From contig NZ_JACSQT010000002.1 of assembly GCF_014836495.1 (NCBI RefSeq), positions 558,001 through 622,000 on the forward strand: DNA of 64,000 bases, in the 5' to 3' direction. Source of the DNA: Cytobacillus stercorigallinarum. Lineage in GTDB: Bacteria; Bacillota; Bacilli; Bacillales; Cytobacillaceae. A program made the position numbers and the translations under genes. The notes beneath the pieces were generated by a model. That model saw only the letters and a program-made list of their open reading frames with translations. It did no database searches and was not told the origin of the DNA. Below, piece after piece: positions 25,506 to 36,300 of the stretch. Each line of letters opens with the position of its first letter. Position 1 is the stretch's first letter.

Positions 25506-25973
25506 TTAAAATCCGAATATTGCCTTGATTAATGAAGTCGTTTCTCCGCCATGATAAAAGACATATAGTAGTAAATAAACCGCTACCCCTGTTATGGCCG
25601 TAGCAAACCAGATGATGCTCGTAAAGGGACCGATCTTTCTATGCAGTTTTAACTTATTCTTATATCCCGTATACAAATTGATGATTCCAAGTACTGCTCC
25701 TGATGTGGCCAGGGTAATATGAAAGATAAGAAAAAGGGTATAATAAATTTTTATATCATCAGGCCCACCGAATGATGTATTTCCGATAAATATTGTTCGA
25801 CTAGCATAAATAATAAAGAATATGATGGCAAAAATGCCAGCAAACGTCATCGATTTTTTATGTGCGTCAATTTTTCTCTTACTAATTTGAACCCAACCAA
25901 TTGCCACCATAATGGCACTTAACACGATAAAGGTTGTACTGATTGTTGGTAAGACAGGCAATGAATGCTCCAT
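25506..25973 (-). CDS. ctaM: CtaM (DUF420, YozB), cytochrome aa3-type oxidase assembly factor
   Basis: 155 residues, four membrane helices, DUF420 family: MEHSLPVLPTISTTFIVLSAIMVAIGWVQI, then KIDAHKKSMTFAG with the conserved His, and LFLIFHITLATSGAVLGI with another. CtaM is needed for heme aa3 oxidase biogenesis in Staphylococcus and is found with ctaG in Bacillales. The ATG at 25973 has AAAGGAAGTTACT; the longer frame to 25994 begins inside that region. It is about 180 bases downstream of ctaG, each with its own terminator. Confidence 0.92.
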   Translation of the reverse strand: MEHSLPVLPTISTTFIVLSAIMVAIGWVQISKRKIDAHKKSMTFAGIFAIIFFIIYASRTIFIGNTSFGGPDDIKIYYTLFLIFHITLATSGAVLGIINLYTGYKNKLKLHRKIGPFTSIIWFATAITGVAVYLLLYVFYHGGETTSLIKAIFGF

Positions 25974-26116
25974 AGTAACTTCCTTTCTCATCAAACTTCC
26001 TATATGTATAGTTTATCCTTCATCAATTTTATGAAGAAGCTATGCTCATTTTATAAAAGTATTACTTCTTTTTCAATCATGATTGAATGGTTTTCGTAAA
26101 AGTTCTCTAATTGTTC

Positions 26117-26151
26117 AAAAATGGAGCCTACCTCAGTAGCTAGGTAGGCTC
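26117..26151 (-). terminator. Terminator of ctaG
   Basis: GAGCCTACCT (26124-26133) pairs with AGGTAGGCTC (26142-26151), followed on the minus strand by CATTTTTG. Confidence 0.85.
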
Positions 26152-26156
26152 GGGAT

Positions 26157-27056
26157 TTATTCCACTGTTCTTGGATTCATGAGCTGATTTTCAGCTTCAT
26201 TCTCTGACTGTTCTTTACGATACCATTCAAAAAATACAAGCGCCAACACATACCCATAAACAATTTCCTGTATAATCTTCATAATAACGCCGCCTAACTG
26301 CTGATCATGCAGTAAAGACATGCTATTAAACATTTCTGGTCCACTTAAATTTAACCCTGCGAGAGTTCCTGTAGGGACACAGAGAGCTAATGCTTGCCCC
26401 CATGCATGTGGATCAGAATACGTTGCATACATCGGTGCATCTGCAAAAATAATCAGGGCACAAGCGGGTGTTAATAGAATCCCATCTGCAAATATATAAC
26501 CGACTTTTTTTAGCCCACTTAATCTTTGCTGTTCTGGTAACGGGGTGATAAGCGGCCACCACATACAGATAGCAAAGAAAAATAGGATAATTGTATAAAC
26601 TGTATGCAAAGTCATATCCACTTTGATTACATCAAAAATTAATGGGATATGGTAAAAAGAAAATAACCCATTAAAAAAGATTAAAGCAATTAATGGTTTT
26701 GTAAAAAACCGAAATAATGGTTTTACGATTGGTAAGGCAATAAAGGAACGCCACATCCATTTAGGAATTCCGTAAATAAACAAAATTGGCACAACTAAAT
26801 ATAGTACACCCATTTGAATCATATGTGCATAAAACATTAAATGTCCCATTAGATCAAGCGGAGAACCCTTAATCAGATATAAGACTAAGATTGCACTTGA
26901 GAAGAATAGCGCTTCTTTCTTATGTAATGGTTCACTATTAGCAAAACGGTGGCGAAACTTAACAGTCACTAAAAAGTACAAGATTAACAACAAGACCAAT
27001 GCTAGAAAAAAATATGGACTCCATAATGCTCTAAATCCAAAAATACTAAGTGGCAT
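26157..27056 (-). CDS. ctaG: CtaG, cytochrome caa3 oxidase assembly factor
   Basis: 299 residues with about seven membrane helices. MPLSIFGFRALWSPYFFL, PLDLMGHLMFYAHMIQMGVLYLVVPILFIYGIPKW and ITPLPEQQRLSGLKK are the Bacillus CtaG (DUF1404-type) signature, with conserved His residues in GHLMFYAHM. It is required to form active caa3 oxidase, probably by Cu delivery, and is unrelated to the CoxG/Cox11 protein also called CtaG. GAGGTGACG precedes the ATG. It follows ctaF by about 270 bases after a terminator. Confidence 0.93.
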   Translation of the reverse strand: MPLSIFGFRALWSPYFFLALVLLLILYFLVTVKFRHRFANSEPLHKKEALFFSSAILVLYLIKGSPLDLMGHLMFYAHMIQMGVLYLVVPILFIYGIPKWMWRSFIALPIVKPLFRFFTKPLIALIFFNGLFSFYHIPLIFDVIKVDMTLHTVYTIILFFFAICMWWPLITPLPEQQRLSGLKKVGYIFADGILLTPACALIIFADAPMYATYSDPHAWGQALALCVPTGTLAGLNLSGPEMFNSMSLLHDQQLGGVIMKIIQEIVYGYVLALVFFEWYRKEQSENEAENQLMNPRTVE

Positions 27057-27283
27057 TCTTACGTCACCTCATTTTATGTAATACTACAGGCCATCTTTAT
27101 TGTTTCTGATATCAATGTCTATTATACGCTTGTCTTAAAGACCGTGGCAACCCACTTTATGGAATCGTTGTCAACATCTTACCTTGATTGTTGTAACTGT
27201 CATAAATTTTTAAGAATTGTAGCTCTATTTTGTCATTCATCTTTACTTGAAATAATGAGCAGTGTTATTTGACCATTTTTCAC

Positions 27284-27320
27284 ATAAAAAAAACGACTGA
27301 TATTCATCAGCCGTTTTTTT
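27284..27320 (-). terminator. Terminator of the ctaCDEF operon
   Basis: AAAACG-CTGAT pairs with ATCAG-CGTTTT around ATTC, one A/C mismatch. T residues follow on the minus strand. Confidence 0.85.
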
Positions 27321-27324
27321 AATT

Positions 27325-27657
27325 TTACCACCAAATAATTGTCACGAATGCCAGCAGAGTAATGAAAGCTACAAAGACGCCTGAGTACAGGAACAATGCA
27401 GGAGCTTCATGTCCTTTATGGCTCATATGCATGAAATAATATAGTTGAAAGCCTACTTGAATGATTGCTAGAACTAAGATAAACGGAATGGTAAACCATC
27501 CAGAAATATCATAGCCAACAGCAATGAAAGCCACAAATGTTAAAAAGATCATCATTGCAAATGAAACTACCTGATATCTCATTTCCTCTGCGCTTTTTCT
27601 GCGACGATATTCAATGTCAACTTTTGGGTTACCTGAGTTTAATTCTTCATTTGCCAT
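27325..27657 (-). CDS. ctaF: Cytochrome c oxidase caa3 subunit IV
   Basis: 110 residues with three membrane helices (VVSFAMMIFLTFVAFIAV; WFTIPFILVLAIIQVGFQLYYFMHM; ALFLYSGVFVAFITLLAFVTII), the CtaF/COX4-type pattern including FMHMSHKGHE. It is the last structural subunit gene, three bases behind ctaE. It stabilises the complex and has no redox centre. Confidence 0.95.
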   Translation of the reverse strand: MANEELNSGNPKVDIEYRRRKSAEEMRYQVVSFAMMIFLTFVAFIAVGYDISGWFTIPFILVLAIIQVGFQLYYFMHMSHKGHEAPALFLYSGVFVAFITLLAFVTIIWW

Positions 27658-27660
27658 CAG

Positions 27661-28290
27661 TTATCCCACCATTCCCATTAAATATACAACCGTAAAGATA
27701 AATACCCATACAACATCAATAAAGTGCCAGTATAAACTTGCAACATAAAACTTTGGTGCTGTATAAAGGTCTAATCCACGTTTTGCATTACGTACCATTA
27801 ATGTAATGATCCATGCAAGACCAAATGCAACGTGAGCCCCATGGAAGCCAACTAGGGTATAGAAAGCTGTACCAAATGCTGAACTCGTAAATGTATGATG
27901 GTATTCATGTACATAATGGTTAAATTCGTAAACTTCAAAACCAAGGAATGCTAAACCGAGTAATACGGTAATGCCTAACCATAACTGCATTTTTTTGAAG
28001 TTAAAATTCTTCATATGGTACATTGCATAAACACTTGTTAGTGAGCTTGTTAATAACAACATTGTCATAACAAACACCAATGGTATTTCAAAAAGATCTT
28101 TGGCTAAATAATGGTCACTGTTTGGTACACGATCTTTTAATGCTAAATAAGTCGCAAATAAAGTCGCAAATAAAACAGTTTCACCACCAAGGAATAGCCA
28201 GAAACCTAAAAATTTATTTTTTCCATCGAGGGTTTGCTTTTCAGGCGCTGCAGGCCATGTTTCATATGTGAATTTTTCATCTGCCTTCAT
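27661..28290 (-). CDS. ctaE: Cytochrome c oxidase caa3 subunit III
   Basis: 209 residues, five membrane helices. Subunit III signatures are GFHGAHVAFGLAWI, FYVASLYWHFIDVVWVFIFTVVYL and YEFNHYVHEYHH. AAGGGGGTAAG precedes the ATG, which overlaps the ctaD stop by one base (TAATG), so translation is coupled. Confidence 0.96.
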   Translation of the reverse strand: MKADEKFTYETWPAAPEKQTLDGKNKFLGFWLFLGGETVLFATLFATYLALKDRVPNSDHYLAKDLFEIPLVFVMTMLLLTSSLTSVYAMYHMKNFNFKKMQLWLGITVLLGLAFLGFEVYEFNHYVHEYHHTFTSSAFGTAFYTLVGFHGAHVAFGLAWIITLMVRNAKRGLDLYTAPKFYVASLYWHFIDVVWVFIFTVVYLMGMVG

Positions 28291-30155
28291 TATGCCTTAC
28301 CCCCTTTATCATCATCCATTAATTCCTCTTTATGAATATGATATCCGTGGTCATCTTTAACTGATCTAAAGAACATAGAACCAAAGACAACCAACATGCC
28401 GATAATAAGTACTGGGATGCCCCAAGAATGTTCATTATGGTACATTGCACCGAATGCTGCGATAAACAATCCGAGTGAAATAACAAATGGAACGAAAGAA
28501 TTGTTAGGCATATGAATGTCACCTATTGGCTCTGCCGGTGTCATCTCTTTATTACCTTCCATTTTCTCAATCCAGAATGCATCTAAACCACGTACAAGTG
28601 GTAGCTGTTTAAAGTTATAAAACGGTGGTGGTGATGGTAAGGCCCATTCAAGTGTACGACCGTCACCCCATGGATCGCCACCAACTTTTTCGTTCTTCGC
28701 AATTGTCATCACAATATTAATTAATAATACGATGGTTGCTACCGCCATAAAGAAGGCACCAACAGTACTTACCATGTTTGCCATATCAAATCCTTGACCA
28801 CTATTAAACGTAAAGATACGACGCGGCATTCCCATTAAACCTAAGAAATGTTGAATAAAGAAGGTTAAATGGAAGCCAATTAAAAATAACCAGAATGTTA
28901 TTTTACCAAGAGCTTCGTTTAACATTGTGCCAAACATCTTCGGCCAATATAGATGTAAACCGCCAAGTAATGCGAAGACTACCCCACCAACAATAACATA
29001 ATGGAAGTGAGCAACAACAAAGTAACTATCATGGAACTGATAATCCTGTGCAGCTGACGCGAGCATAACACCTGTTACTCCACCCATTGTAAAGGTTGGA
29101 ATAAAGGCTATCGCATATAACATTGGGGTTGTAAATTTAATACTACCGCCCCACATTGTAAAGAGCCAGTTGAATATTTTTATCCCCGTCGGAACAGCGA
29201 TTGCCATTGTTGCAACAGAGAAAATCGCATTAGCGATTGGACCTAATCCCGTTGTAAACATATGGTGAGCCCATACCATGAATCCTAAAAATCCGATTAA
29301 CACGGTAGCGAATACCATGGATGAATAACCAAACAATCTTTTTCTCGAGAAAATCGCAAAAATTTCTGAAAAGATACCAAAAGCTGGTAATACTAAGATA
29401 TACACTTCTGGGTGACCAAAAATCCAGAATAAATGCTCCCAAATAATTGTGTTACCACCCATATCTGGGTTAAAGAAATTTCCTCCAAATAAACGATCAA
29501 AAAGCATTAAGAAAAGTGCTACAGTTAATGGAGGGAATGCGAATAGGATTAATGCTGACGTTACAAACGTTGTCCATGTAAATAACGGCATACGCATATA
29601 AGTCATTCCCGGTGCACGCATATTAATAATCGTTACAAGGAAGTTAATCCCCCCTATTAATGTACCCGCACCCGAGATTTGTAATCCTAGTACGTAAAAG
29701 TCTATCCCGTGACCTTCTGATGCAAGTGAGAGCGAAGCATAAGAAGTCCAACCAGCATCAGGAGCTCCTCCTAAAAACCATGAAAGGTTTAGGAATACAC
29801 CACCAAAGAAAAACAACCAGAACCCTAAAGAGTTAAGGAAAGGGAATGCAACATCACGTGCCCCAATTTGTAGTGGCATAACCGCATTCATAAATGCGAA
29901 TATCAACGGCATCGCTGCCAAGAAAATCATTGTTGTACCGTGCATAGTGAGTATTTCATTATATACTCCAGCACTTACAAAATCATTGCCTGGTACGGCT
30001 AGCTGGATACGGATAAACATTGCCTCTAGTCCACCGACTAGGAAGAAAAATCCACCAGCAATTAGATAAAGGATGGCAATTTTTTTATGGTCAACAGTTG
30101 TTAAGTAATCCCATAAAACGGCGCCAACACCTTTTTTCTGAGCATAGGTACTCAC
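28290..30155 (-). CDS. ctaD: Cytochrome c oxidase caa3 subunit I
   Basis: 621 residues, about 12-14 membrane helices. Heme a and heme a3-CuB ligands are visible: LTMHGTTMIF (low-spin heme His), WIFGHPEVYILVLP (CuB His and the cross-linked Tyr), WAHHMFTTG (CuB His pair) and VAHFHYVIVGG (heme a3 and heme a His). It is the proton-pumping catalytic subunit in the cytoplasmic membrane. The start is GTG with AAGGAGGTAAAATT directly upstream. It needs heme A, made by CtaA in this window and CtaB, which is not here. Confidence 0.98.
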   Translation of the reverse strand: MSTYAQKKGVGAVLWDYLTTVDHKKIAILYLIAGGFFFLVGGLEAMFIRIQLAVPGNDFVSAGVYNEILTMHGTTMIFLAAMPLIFAFMNAVMPLQIGARDVAFPFLNSLGFWLFFFGGVFLNLSWFLGGAPDAGWTSYASLSLASEGHGIDFYVLGLQISGAGTLIGGINFLVTIINMRAPGMTYMRMPLFTWTTFVTSALILFAFPPLTVALFLMLFDRLFGGNFFNPDMGGNTIIWEHLFWIFGHPEVYILVLPAFGIFSEIFAIFSRKRLFGYSSMVFATVLIGFLGFMVWAHHMFTTGLGPIANAIFSVATMAIAVPTGIKIFNWLFTMWGGSIKFTTPMLYAIAFIPTFTMGGVTGVMLASAAQDYQFHDSYFVVAHFHYVIVGGVVFALLGGLHLYWPKMFGTMLNEALGKITFWLFLIGFHLTFFIQHFLGLMGMPRRIFTFNSGQGFDMANMVSTVGAFFMAVATIVLLINIVMTIAKNEKVGGDPWGDGRTLEWALPSPPPFYNFKQLPLVRGLDAFWIEKMEGNKEMTPAEPIGDIHMPNNSFVPFVISLGLFIAAFGAMYHNEHSWGIPVLIIGMLVVFGSMFFRSVKDDHGYHIHKEELMDDDKGGKA

Positions 30156-30189
30156 AATTTTACCTCCTTATTAAACGCATATCGCCTTA

Positions 30190-31248
30190 TCAATCCTCAA
30201 CTTTAAGGCCCATTAAGTAATCTGTTAATGCATCAATTTCTTCATCTGAAAGGTTACCATATTGATCTGTCATTTTATTTCCAGGTTTGAATTCTTCCGG
30301 ATCTTTTATCCAAGCTTTCAGATTCTCTTCTGTATGCTCTAAATATCCAGCTATATGCGTACGGTCACCAAAAGTTGTCAAGTTAGGACCAACAGCATTT
30401 GCTCCTGTAGGCGTAACCGCATGACACCCAATACAGCTTTGATTAAAGATTTCTTGCCCTTGTTCTGCAGACGCAGTTTCAGGTTGAGCTGCTTCTTCCA
30501 TTGAAGCTAAATCTTCAGCCCAAGCATTAAAATCATCTTTTGAAATAGCTTTTACTTTAAAGTCCATTAATGCATGGGATGGTCCGCAAAGCTCAGCACA
30601 TTTCCCATAAAAAATATTACCAACTTCATCAGCTTTCTCACTATTAAATTCTAACCAAAACTTATTCGTATTTTCAGTATTGGTATCCAACTTACCACCA
30701 GCAGCTGGAATCCAGAATGAGTGTTTCACATCTGTCGATAATAGGTTGAAATATACTTTTTCGTCAGTAGGAACAACTAGCTCCTGACTAGTGACGATAC
30801 CTTGATTCGGATATTCGAACTCCCACCAATAAAGATTTGCTTTAACATTTACCACCGTTACATCTGTTTTCCCCTCTTCATTCTTTTCTTCCATAGGAGA
30901 AACATCAGCTAAATCAAACGTAGCTGCAACAGTCGGTACAGCTAAAACTAGAAGTAATAAAATTGGTATAACAGTCCAGATAATCTCTAATTTGTGACTT
31001 CCTTCAACTTGTTTAGGGATCTTATCGTCTTTACGACGAAACTTAAACAGTACGATAAGGAAAATGACTGTCACGACAATAATGACTCCAACCATAATGA
31101 ATGTACTCAATAGCATAAGGTCATATTGTGTTTGCGCAACTTCACCCGCTGGTTGTAGTGTCGATATAAATGGTTCACCACAGCCGGCTAGAAATAACGT
31201 CGTTACAGCTAACATAAATAGCAGACGCCCTTTTGCAAGCCTTTTCAT
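30190..31248 (-). CDS. ctaC: Cytochrome c oxidase caa3 subunit II with fused cytochrome c domain
   Basis: 352 residues. Lipoprotein signal with lipobox LAGC (Cys23), two membrane helices, a CuA cupredoxin domain (GKCAELCGPSHALMDF supplies the Cys, Cys, His and Met ligands) and a C-terminal cytochrome c domain with CIGCH (about 275-279) and distal Met in GNKMTDQYG. The fusion defines the caa3 class, which takes electrons from cytochrome c. First gene of the ctaCDEF operon; AGAGGGG lies before the ATG. Confidence 0.97.
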   Translation of the reverse strand: MKRLAKGRLLFMLAVTTLFLAGCGEPFISTLQPAGEVAQTQYDLMLLSTFIMVGVIIVVTVIFLIVLFKFRRKDDKIPKQVEGSHKLEIIWTVIPILLLLVLAVPTVAATFDLADVSPMEEKNEEGKTDVTVVNVKANLYWWEFEYPNQGIVTSQELVVPTDEKVYFNLLSTDVKHSFWIPAAGGKLDTNTENTNKFWLEFNSEKADEVGNIFYGKCAELCGPSHALMDFKVKAISKDDFNAWAEDLASMEEAAQPETASAEQGQEIFNQSCIGCHAVTPTGANAVGPNLTTFGDRTHIAGYLEHTEENLKAWIKDPEEFKPGNKMTDQYGNLSDEEIDALTDYLMGLKVED

Positions 31249-32266
31249 AGCTTATTCATACCCCTCTTTCATGAAAATTTCTTTGAGTGCTAAAACTTAA
31301 TATGGATAAATCTCTCAACAAGAGAGAATCTCCCAACAACTGAAAAATGAACTACTTCACCAGTAATAATAAGTAAAGCCCAGCACATACTTCTAATCAT
31401 ATTGTTACAAACTTTGGAAAAGGTATTCCTATCTTAGAAAACAACTTTCTTAAAAGCTTGTCTTCTTTACTATTATGTTCACTTTTTAATTATGTAAGTA
31501 ATCTCTTTTGTGTTAGCTATGTATTTAAGTAAACATAATATCCAGATTATTAAAAAAATCTCAGACAGATTTCAAGCTATTTTCGTTTTCATCCCATTCC
31601 TTTTAAGTATGTGATACTGGAGGCCATTTAATGACAGATTAAAAGTTAAGCACTATCTCCACTATAAAGCAAATTAGTTTACTTTACCATATTTGTCATT
31701 AAATTCACCAAAGCAGTTAAAATAAATTCCAAAACACTTACAATTCCCCTAAACAAATGTGATGCATTCACTGTATATTAAATCACATTTTTTAGTTATT
31801 TTGTGAAATTTTCTAGAATTAATTATGACTAATTTGTGTCAGAAGTTTGTTTTTCATTATATATTCATCACTTTTCTGAGATAATTAAGTTAATAATTTT
31901 TTCATTAAATGATAAATTAAGGTAATCACACAACTTCAGCTTTTTATACATATTTTCATGACAACTATATTTCTAGCAGACAAAACCGATGTTTTCAAGG
32001 GAAATAAGGATGAATACGGGAGAATTTTTATAAGTATTGTAATATTTTGATGAATCCTGTAGTATCAAAAAAGTGAGTATACATAGACGTTATTTTTTCA
32101 CATTTAGTTAAATCGCAACTGAATCTCTTTTAAACTAAGAAATTAAACATAAAATCTACACAATATTTTGGCAAATACCATCATTTATATGGTATCAGTG
32201 AAGACTTTATGTTCTTAAAGCCAAAGAGCTCATACATACCTATACATTCAGAAGAGGGTGAAAGTT
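31249..32266. other. 1-kb gene-free gap where ctaB is expected
   Basis: In B. subtilis ctaB lies between ctaA and ctaC. Here 1018 AT-rich bases separate divergent ctaC and ctaA and no frame of more than a few dozen codons is open. Reading the minus strand, I found none of the CtaB landmarks (NxxxDxxxD helix, YDRDID-like loop). The region should hold the promoters of ctaC and ctaA. A TTTTGTGAAATTTTC sequence near 31798-31812 resembles ResD half-sites, but alone is weak evidence. Confidence 0.7.
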
Positions 32267-33226
32267 TTGCAACGATCATTAAAATGGTTCGCTGTCCTAA
32301 CAACAATAGGCATGCTACTCATTCTATTAGGCGGGGCATTAGTTACAAAGACAGATTCGGGAGACGGCTGCGGGGCATCATGGCCATTATGTCACGGTGA
32401 ATTTATCCCAAGCAATATATCACCCGAATTAATTATTGAGCTCGCTCATAGACTTGTTTCAGGTTCTGTCGGACTTATGGTTCTCATTTTAGCCATTTGG
32501 TCATGGAAAAAGATTGGTCATGTAAGAGAAACTAAATTTCTAGCTATTTCATCTGTCATTTTTCTAGTATTGCAGGCTCTAATCGGTGCAGCTGCAGTCA
32601 TGTGGGGACAATCTGATTTTGTAATGGCACTCCATTTCGGGATCTCTTTAATTTCCTTTGCCGCCGTTCTATTACTTACTTTGTTAATATTCGAAGTGGA
32701 TAAAAAGTTTCAAGCAGAAAAACTTGTTATTGATCAACGAATGAAACGCCATATTATCGGGGTTACGCTCTATAGTTATATCGTTGTTTATACAGGTGCG
32801 CTCGTAAGACATGTAAATGCTAGTTTGGTTTGTTTCGATTGGCCTTTCTGTAGAAATGATGCCATCGGTCTTCCGCTGAATATGTATGAATGGATTCAGA
32901 TGGGACATCGTGCAGCAGCTGGTTTAATATTTATTTGGATTACATATATCATGATACTAGCACTCAAACATTATAAGGATCAGCCTGTTATTTATAGAGG
33001 CTGGATTATCTCGTTTATTTTAGTCAGTTTACAAGTCATTGCTGGCGCACTAGTTGTAATTACCCAATTAAACTTGTACATTGCGCTCGCCCATGCATTT
33101 TTTATTTCTTGCTTGTTTGGGGTGTTAAGCTACTTTATTCTTCTGACTACAAGAAGCAAAGCGAATGAATTGGCTCAATCAAGAAAAACGGATAACAAAA
33201 AAGACAAAAATGTTCCGTTATCATAA
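32267..33226 (+). CDS. ctaA: Heme A synthase
   Basis: 319 residues, eight membrane helices in two four-helix repeats. [26 protein letters not shown] (about 22-47) contains the conserved Cys pair and ELAHRLVSG the first heme His. The second repeat has [19 protein letters not shown] and QMGHRAAAG. It oxidises heme O to heme A. I start at the TTG at 32267, behind GAGGGTGA, giving [16 protein letters not shown], which aligns with B. subtilis CtaA; the GTG at 32258 lies inside the ribosome site. Divergent from ctaC; heme O must be supplied by a ctaB located elsewhere. Confidence 0.95.
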   Translation: MQRSLKWFAVLTTIGMLLILLGGALVTKTDSGDGCGASWPLCHGEFIPSNISPELIIELAHRLVSGSVGLMVLILAIWSWKKIGHVRETKFLAISSVIFLVLQALIGAAAVMWGQSDFVMALHFGISLISFAAVLLLTLLIFEVDKKFQAEKLVIDQRMKRHIIGVTLYSYIVVYTGALVRHVNASLVCFDWPFCRNDAIGLPLNMYEWIQMGHRAAAGLIFIWITYIMILALKHYKDQPVIYRGWIISFILVSLQVIAGALVVITQLNLYIALAHAFFISCLFGVLSYFILLTTRSKANELAQSRKTDNKKDKNVPLS

Positions 33227-33264
33227 ATTTTTTAAAAGTTTGATGTAAGTAAATGTGAGCAAAC

Positions 33265-33303
33265 AAAAAAACTTTTCCTCTTTCTAAGAGGAAAAGTTTT
33301 TTT
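33265..33303. terminator. Bidirectional terminator between ctaA and pycA
   Basis: A 17-bp stem with arms 33265-33281 and 33287-33303 (core ACTTTTCCTCT / AGAGGAAAAGT) and a 5-base loop, flanked by A and T runs. It touches the pycA stop codon. Confidence 0.93.
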
Positions 33304-33304
33304 G

Positions 33305-36300
33305 TTATGATCGCGCTAATTCAATTAAAAGATCACCCGTAGCAATCGATTCTCCATCAGTGGCATAAATTTCTTTGATTGTGCCTGTAAATGGAGCTTG
33401 TACAGTTGTTTCCATTTTCATCGCCTCAGTAATCATCAAGTGGTCACCTTGATTAACAATATCACCTTTGTTTACTACTGCCTTAATAACTGTTCCAGGC
33501 ATTGTCGCAGCAATATGTGTTTCATTGTGAGGGTCCGCCTTCACTTTCGTTGCAACGGAAGATTTAATACTTTCATCTTTTATCACCACTTCACGAGGTT
33601 GTCCATTGAGTTCGAAATAAATCACTCTCGTTCCATCTGCTCGTGCTTGACCAATTGACACCAATTTAACAATAAGCGTTTTACCTTTTTCAATCTCCAC
33701 TTCAATTTCTTCACCTAAGTTCATACCGTATAAGAATGTAGGTGTATCAAGAACAGAAACATCACCAAATTGCGTATATGTTTTGTGGTAATCCATGAAT
33801 ACCTTTGGATAAAGTGCATAGGCAATTGCATCAAAACTTGTCACTTCTCTACCTAATTCTTTATATAAAGTCGCTTTGATTTCATCAAAATCAACAGGTT
33901 CTAACAGTTCTCCAGGTCTAACGGTAATGGCTTCTCTATTTTTCAATATCGCCTTTTGTAGATCTTTAGGGAATCCTTGATACGGTTGTCCTAAATAACC
34001 TTCAAACAGCTCGACAACAGAATCAGGGAAGTCTAATGAAGCACCTTTTTGAATAACCGCTTCTTCATCTAATTGATTTTGTACCATGTATAGAGCCATA
34101 TCTCCTACAACCTTTGAAGACGGTGTCACTTTTACAATATCACCAAACATGTGGTTGACGCGAGAATACATCCCTTTTACTTCATCCCATTTCTCACCTA
34201 GTCCAACTGCTTTCGCCTGTTGCTGAAGATTACTATATTGCCCTCCAGGCATTTCATGTTGATAAATTTCCGTATGAGGTGCTTTCATACCACTTTCAAA
34301 TTCTTGATAATATTTACGTACATCTTCCCAATAATAGGAAAGTTGTTCTAAAGCATTCACATTCATGTCAGGTTGTCTTTCTGACCCTTCTAACGCATAA
34401 TATAATGTGTTTGCACTAGGTTGAGAGGTTAACCCAGCCATCGTACTTAAGGCAACATCAACAATATCAACGCCAGCCTCGATTGCTTTTGCATAAGTGA
34501 AAATCCCGTTACCACTCGTATCATGCGTATGCAAATGAATTGGAATATCTACAGTTTCTTTCAATTCAGAGATAAGCTCATATGCTGATTGTGGCTTCAA
34601 TAATCCAGCCATATCCTTAATCCCTAGAATATGTGCACCTTGATTCTCAAGTTCTTTAGCCAACTCTTTATAATACGCTAGATCATATTTCTTTCTTGAT
34701 TTATCAGAAATATCCCCTGTGTAACAAATGGCTGCCTCAGCAATTTTGCCTGTCTGTCTAACAGCGTCAATCGCTACTTCCATACCTTTTACCCAGTTTA
34801 AACTATCGAAAATACGGAAGACATCAATTCCTGCATGTGCTGACTTTTCTACAAACTCTTGAATAACATTATCCGCATAATTTTTATATCCTACGGCATT
34901 AGAAGCCCTTAATAACATTTGCAAGAGAATGTTCGGCATCTTTTGTCTCAATGTTAATAATCTTTCCCATGGATCTTCTTTCAAAAAGCGATAAGCTACA
35001 TCAAATGTCGCGCCGCCCCACATTTCAGAAGAAAACATTTGTGGCAGTAGTTTTGCAGTTGGTTCAGCAATATTTTGTAAATCCTTTGTTCTAACTCTTG
35101 TTGCTAATAAGGATTGGTGGGCATCTCTAAAAGTCGTATCTGTTAATAGAACATTTTTTTGTTCCTTAATCCATGACACAAGACCTTCAGCGCCCCGTTC
35201 TTCAAGTACTTGCTTCGTACCAGATTGATACTCATTTGGTAAAATAATTTTTGGCATTCTTGGTTGATCAAATGCCGGTTTCTTCTGTTTTTCAATTCCA
35301 GGGAAACCATTGACCGTTACGTTACCAATGTAAGATAACATTTTTGTTCCACGGTCTTTTCTTTTTGGAAAAATAAACAATTCTGGTGAACGATCAATAA
35401 ATGATGTATCATATTCACCTGTCAAAAAGTTTTTATGTTTTACGACATTTTCCAAAAATGGAATATTCGTTTTAATCCCTCTAATTCTAAATTCCTGCAA
35501 GTTTCGAACCATTTTTGATGCAGCTTGCTCAAAAGTAAGGGCATGAGTTGAAAGTTTCACCAATAATGAATCATAATGTGGTGTGATTACTGCACCTTGG
35601 TATGCATTACCAGCATCTTGACGAACACCGAATCCTCCACCACTACGATAAGCCATTAGTCTTCCTGTATCCGGCATAAAGTTGTTTAAAGGATCCTCTG
35701 TAGTAACCCGAGATTGAATCGCATATCCCATTGTTTTGATCTCTGTTTGATCTGGAATCCCAATTTTTTCACTGTGTAATTCATATCCTTCTGCAACTAA
35801 TATCTGTGTTTGGACGATATCAATACCTGTAATCATTTCAGTGATGGTATGTTCAACTTGGACACGAGGATTTACTTCGATGAAATAAAACTCATCACCT
35901 GAAACAAGGAATTCAACTGTTCCAGCGTTGATATAATCCACATTCTTCATTAGTTGTACGGCTGCTTCACAAATACGTCCTCTTAATTCCTCGTCTAACG
36001 ATACACATGGTGCGACTTCGACAACTTTCTGGTGACGTCTTTGTACAGAACAATCACGTTCAAACAGGTGAACAATATTGCCGTGTTGATCACCAATAAT
36101 TTGCACTTCTATATGTTTCGGATTTTGTACGAATTTCTCGACATAAACTTCATCATTTCCAAATGCCGCTTTTGCTTCAGATTTGGCACGATTATATGCT
36201 TCTCTTACTTCTTCAGCACTTTTAACAATTCTCATTCCTCGGCCACCACCGCCAAGGGAGGCTTTAATAATGATTGGATAGCCGTAATCTCTCCCGAATT

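Noticed and set aside
31249..32257. Degenerate ctaB in the ctaC-ctaA spacer
   Set aside because: Frames read on the minus strand are full of stops and show none of the CtaB landmark motifs.
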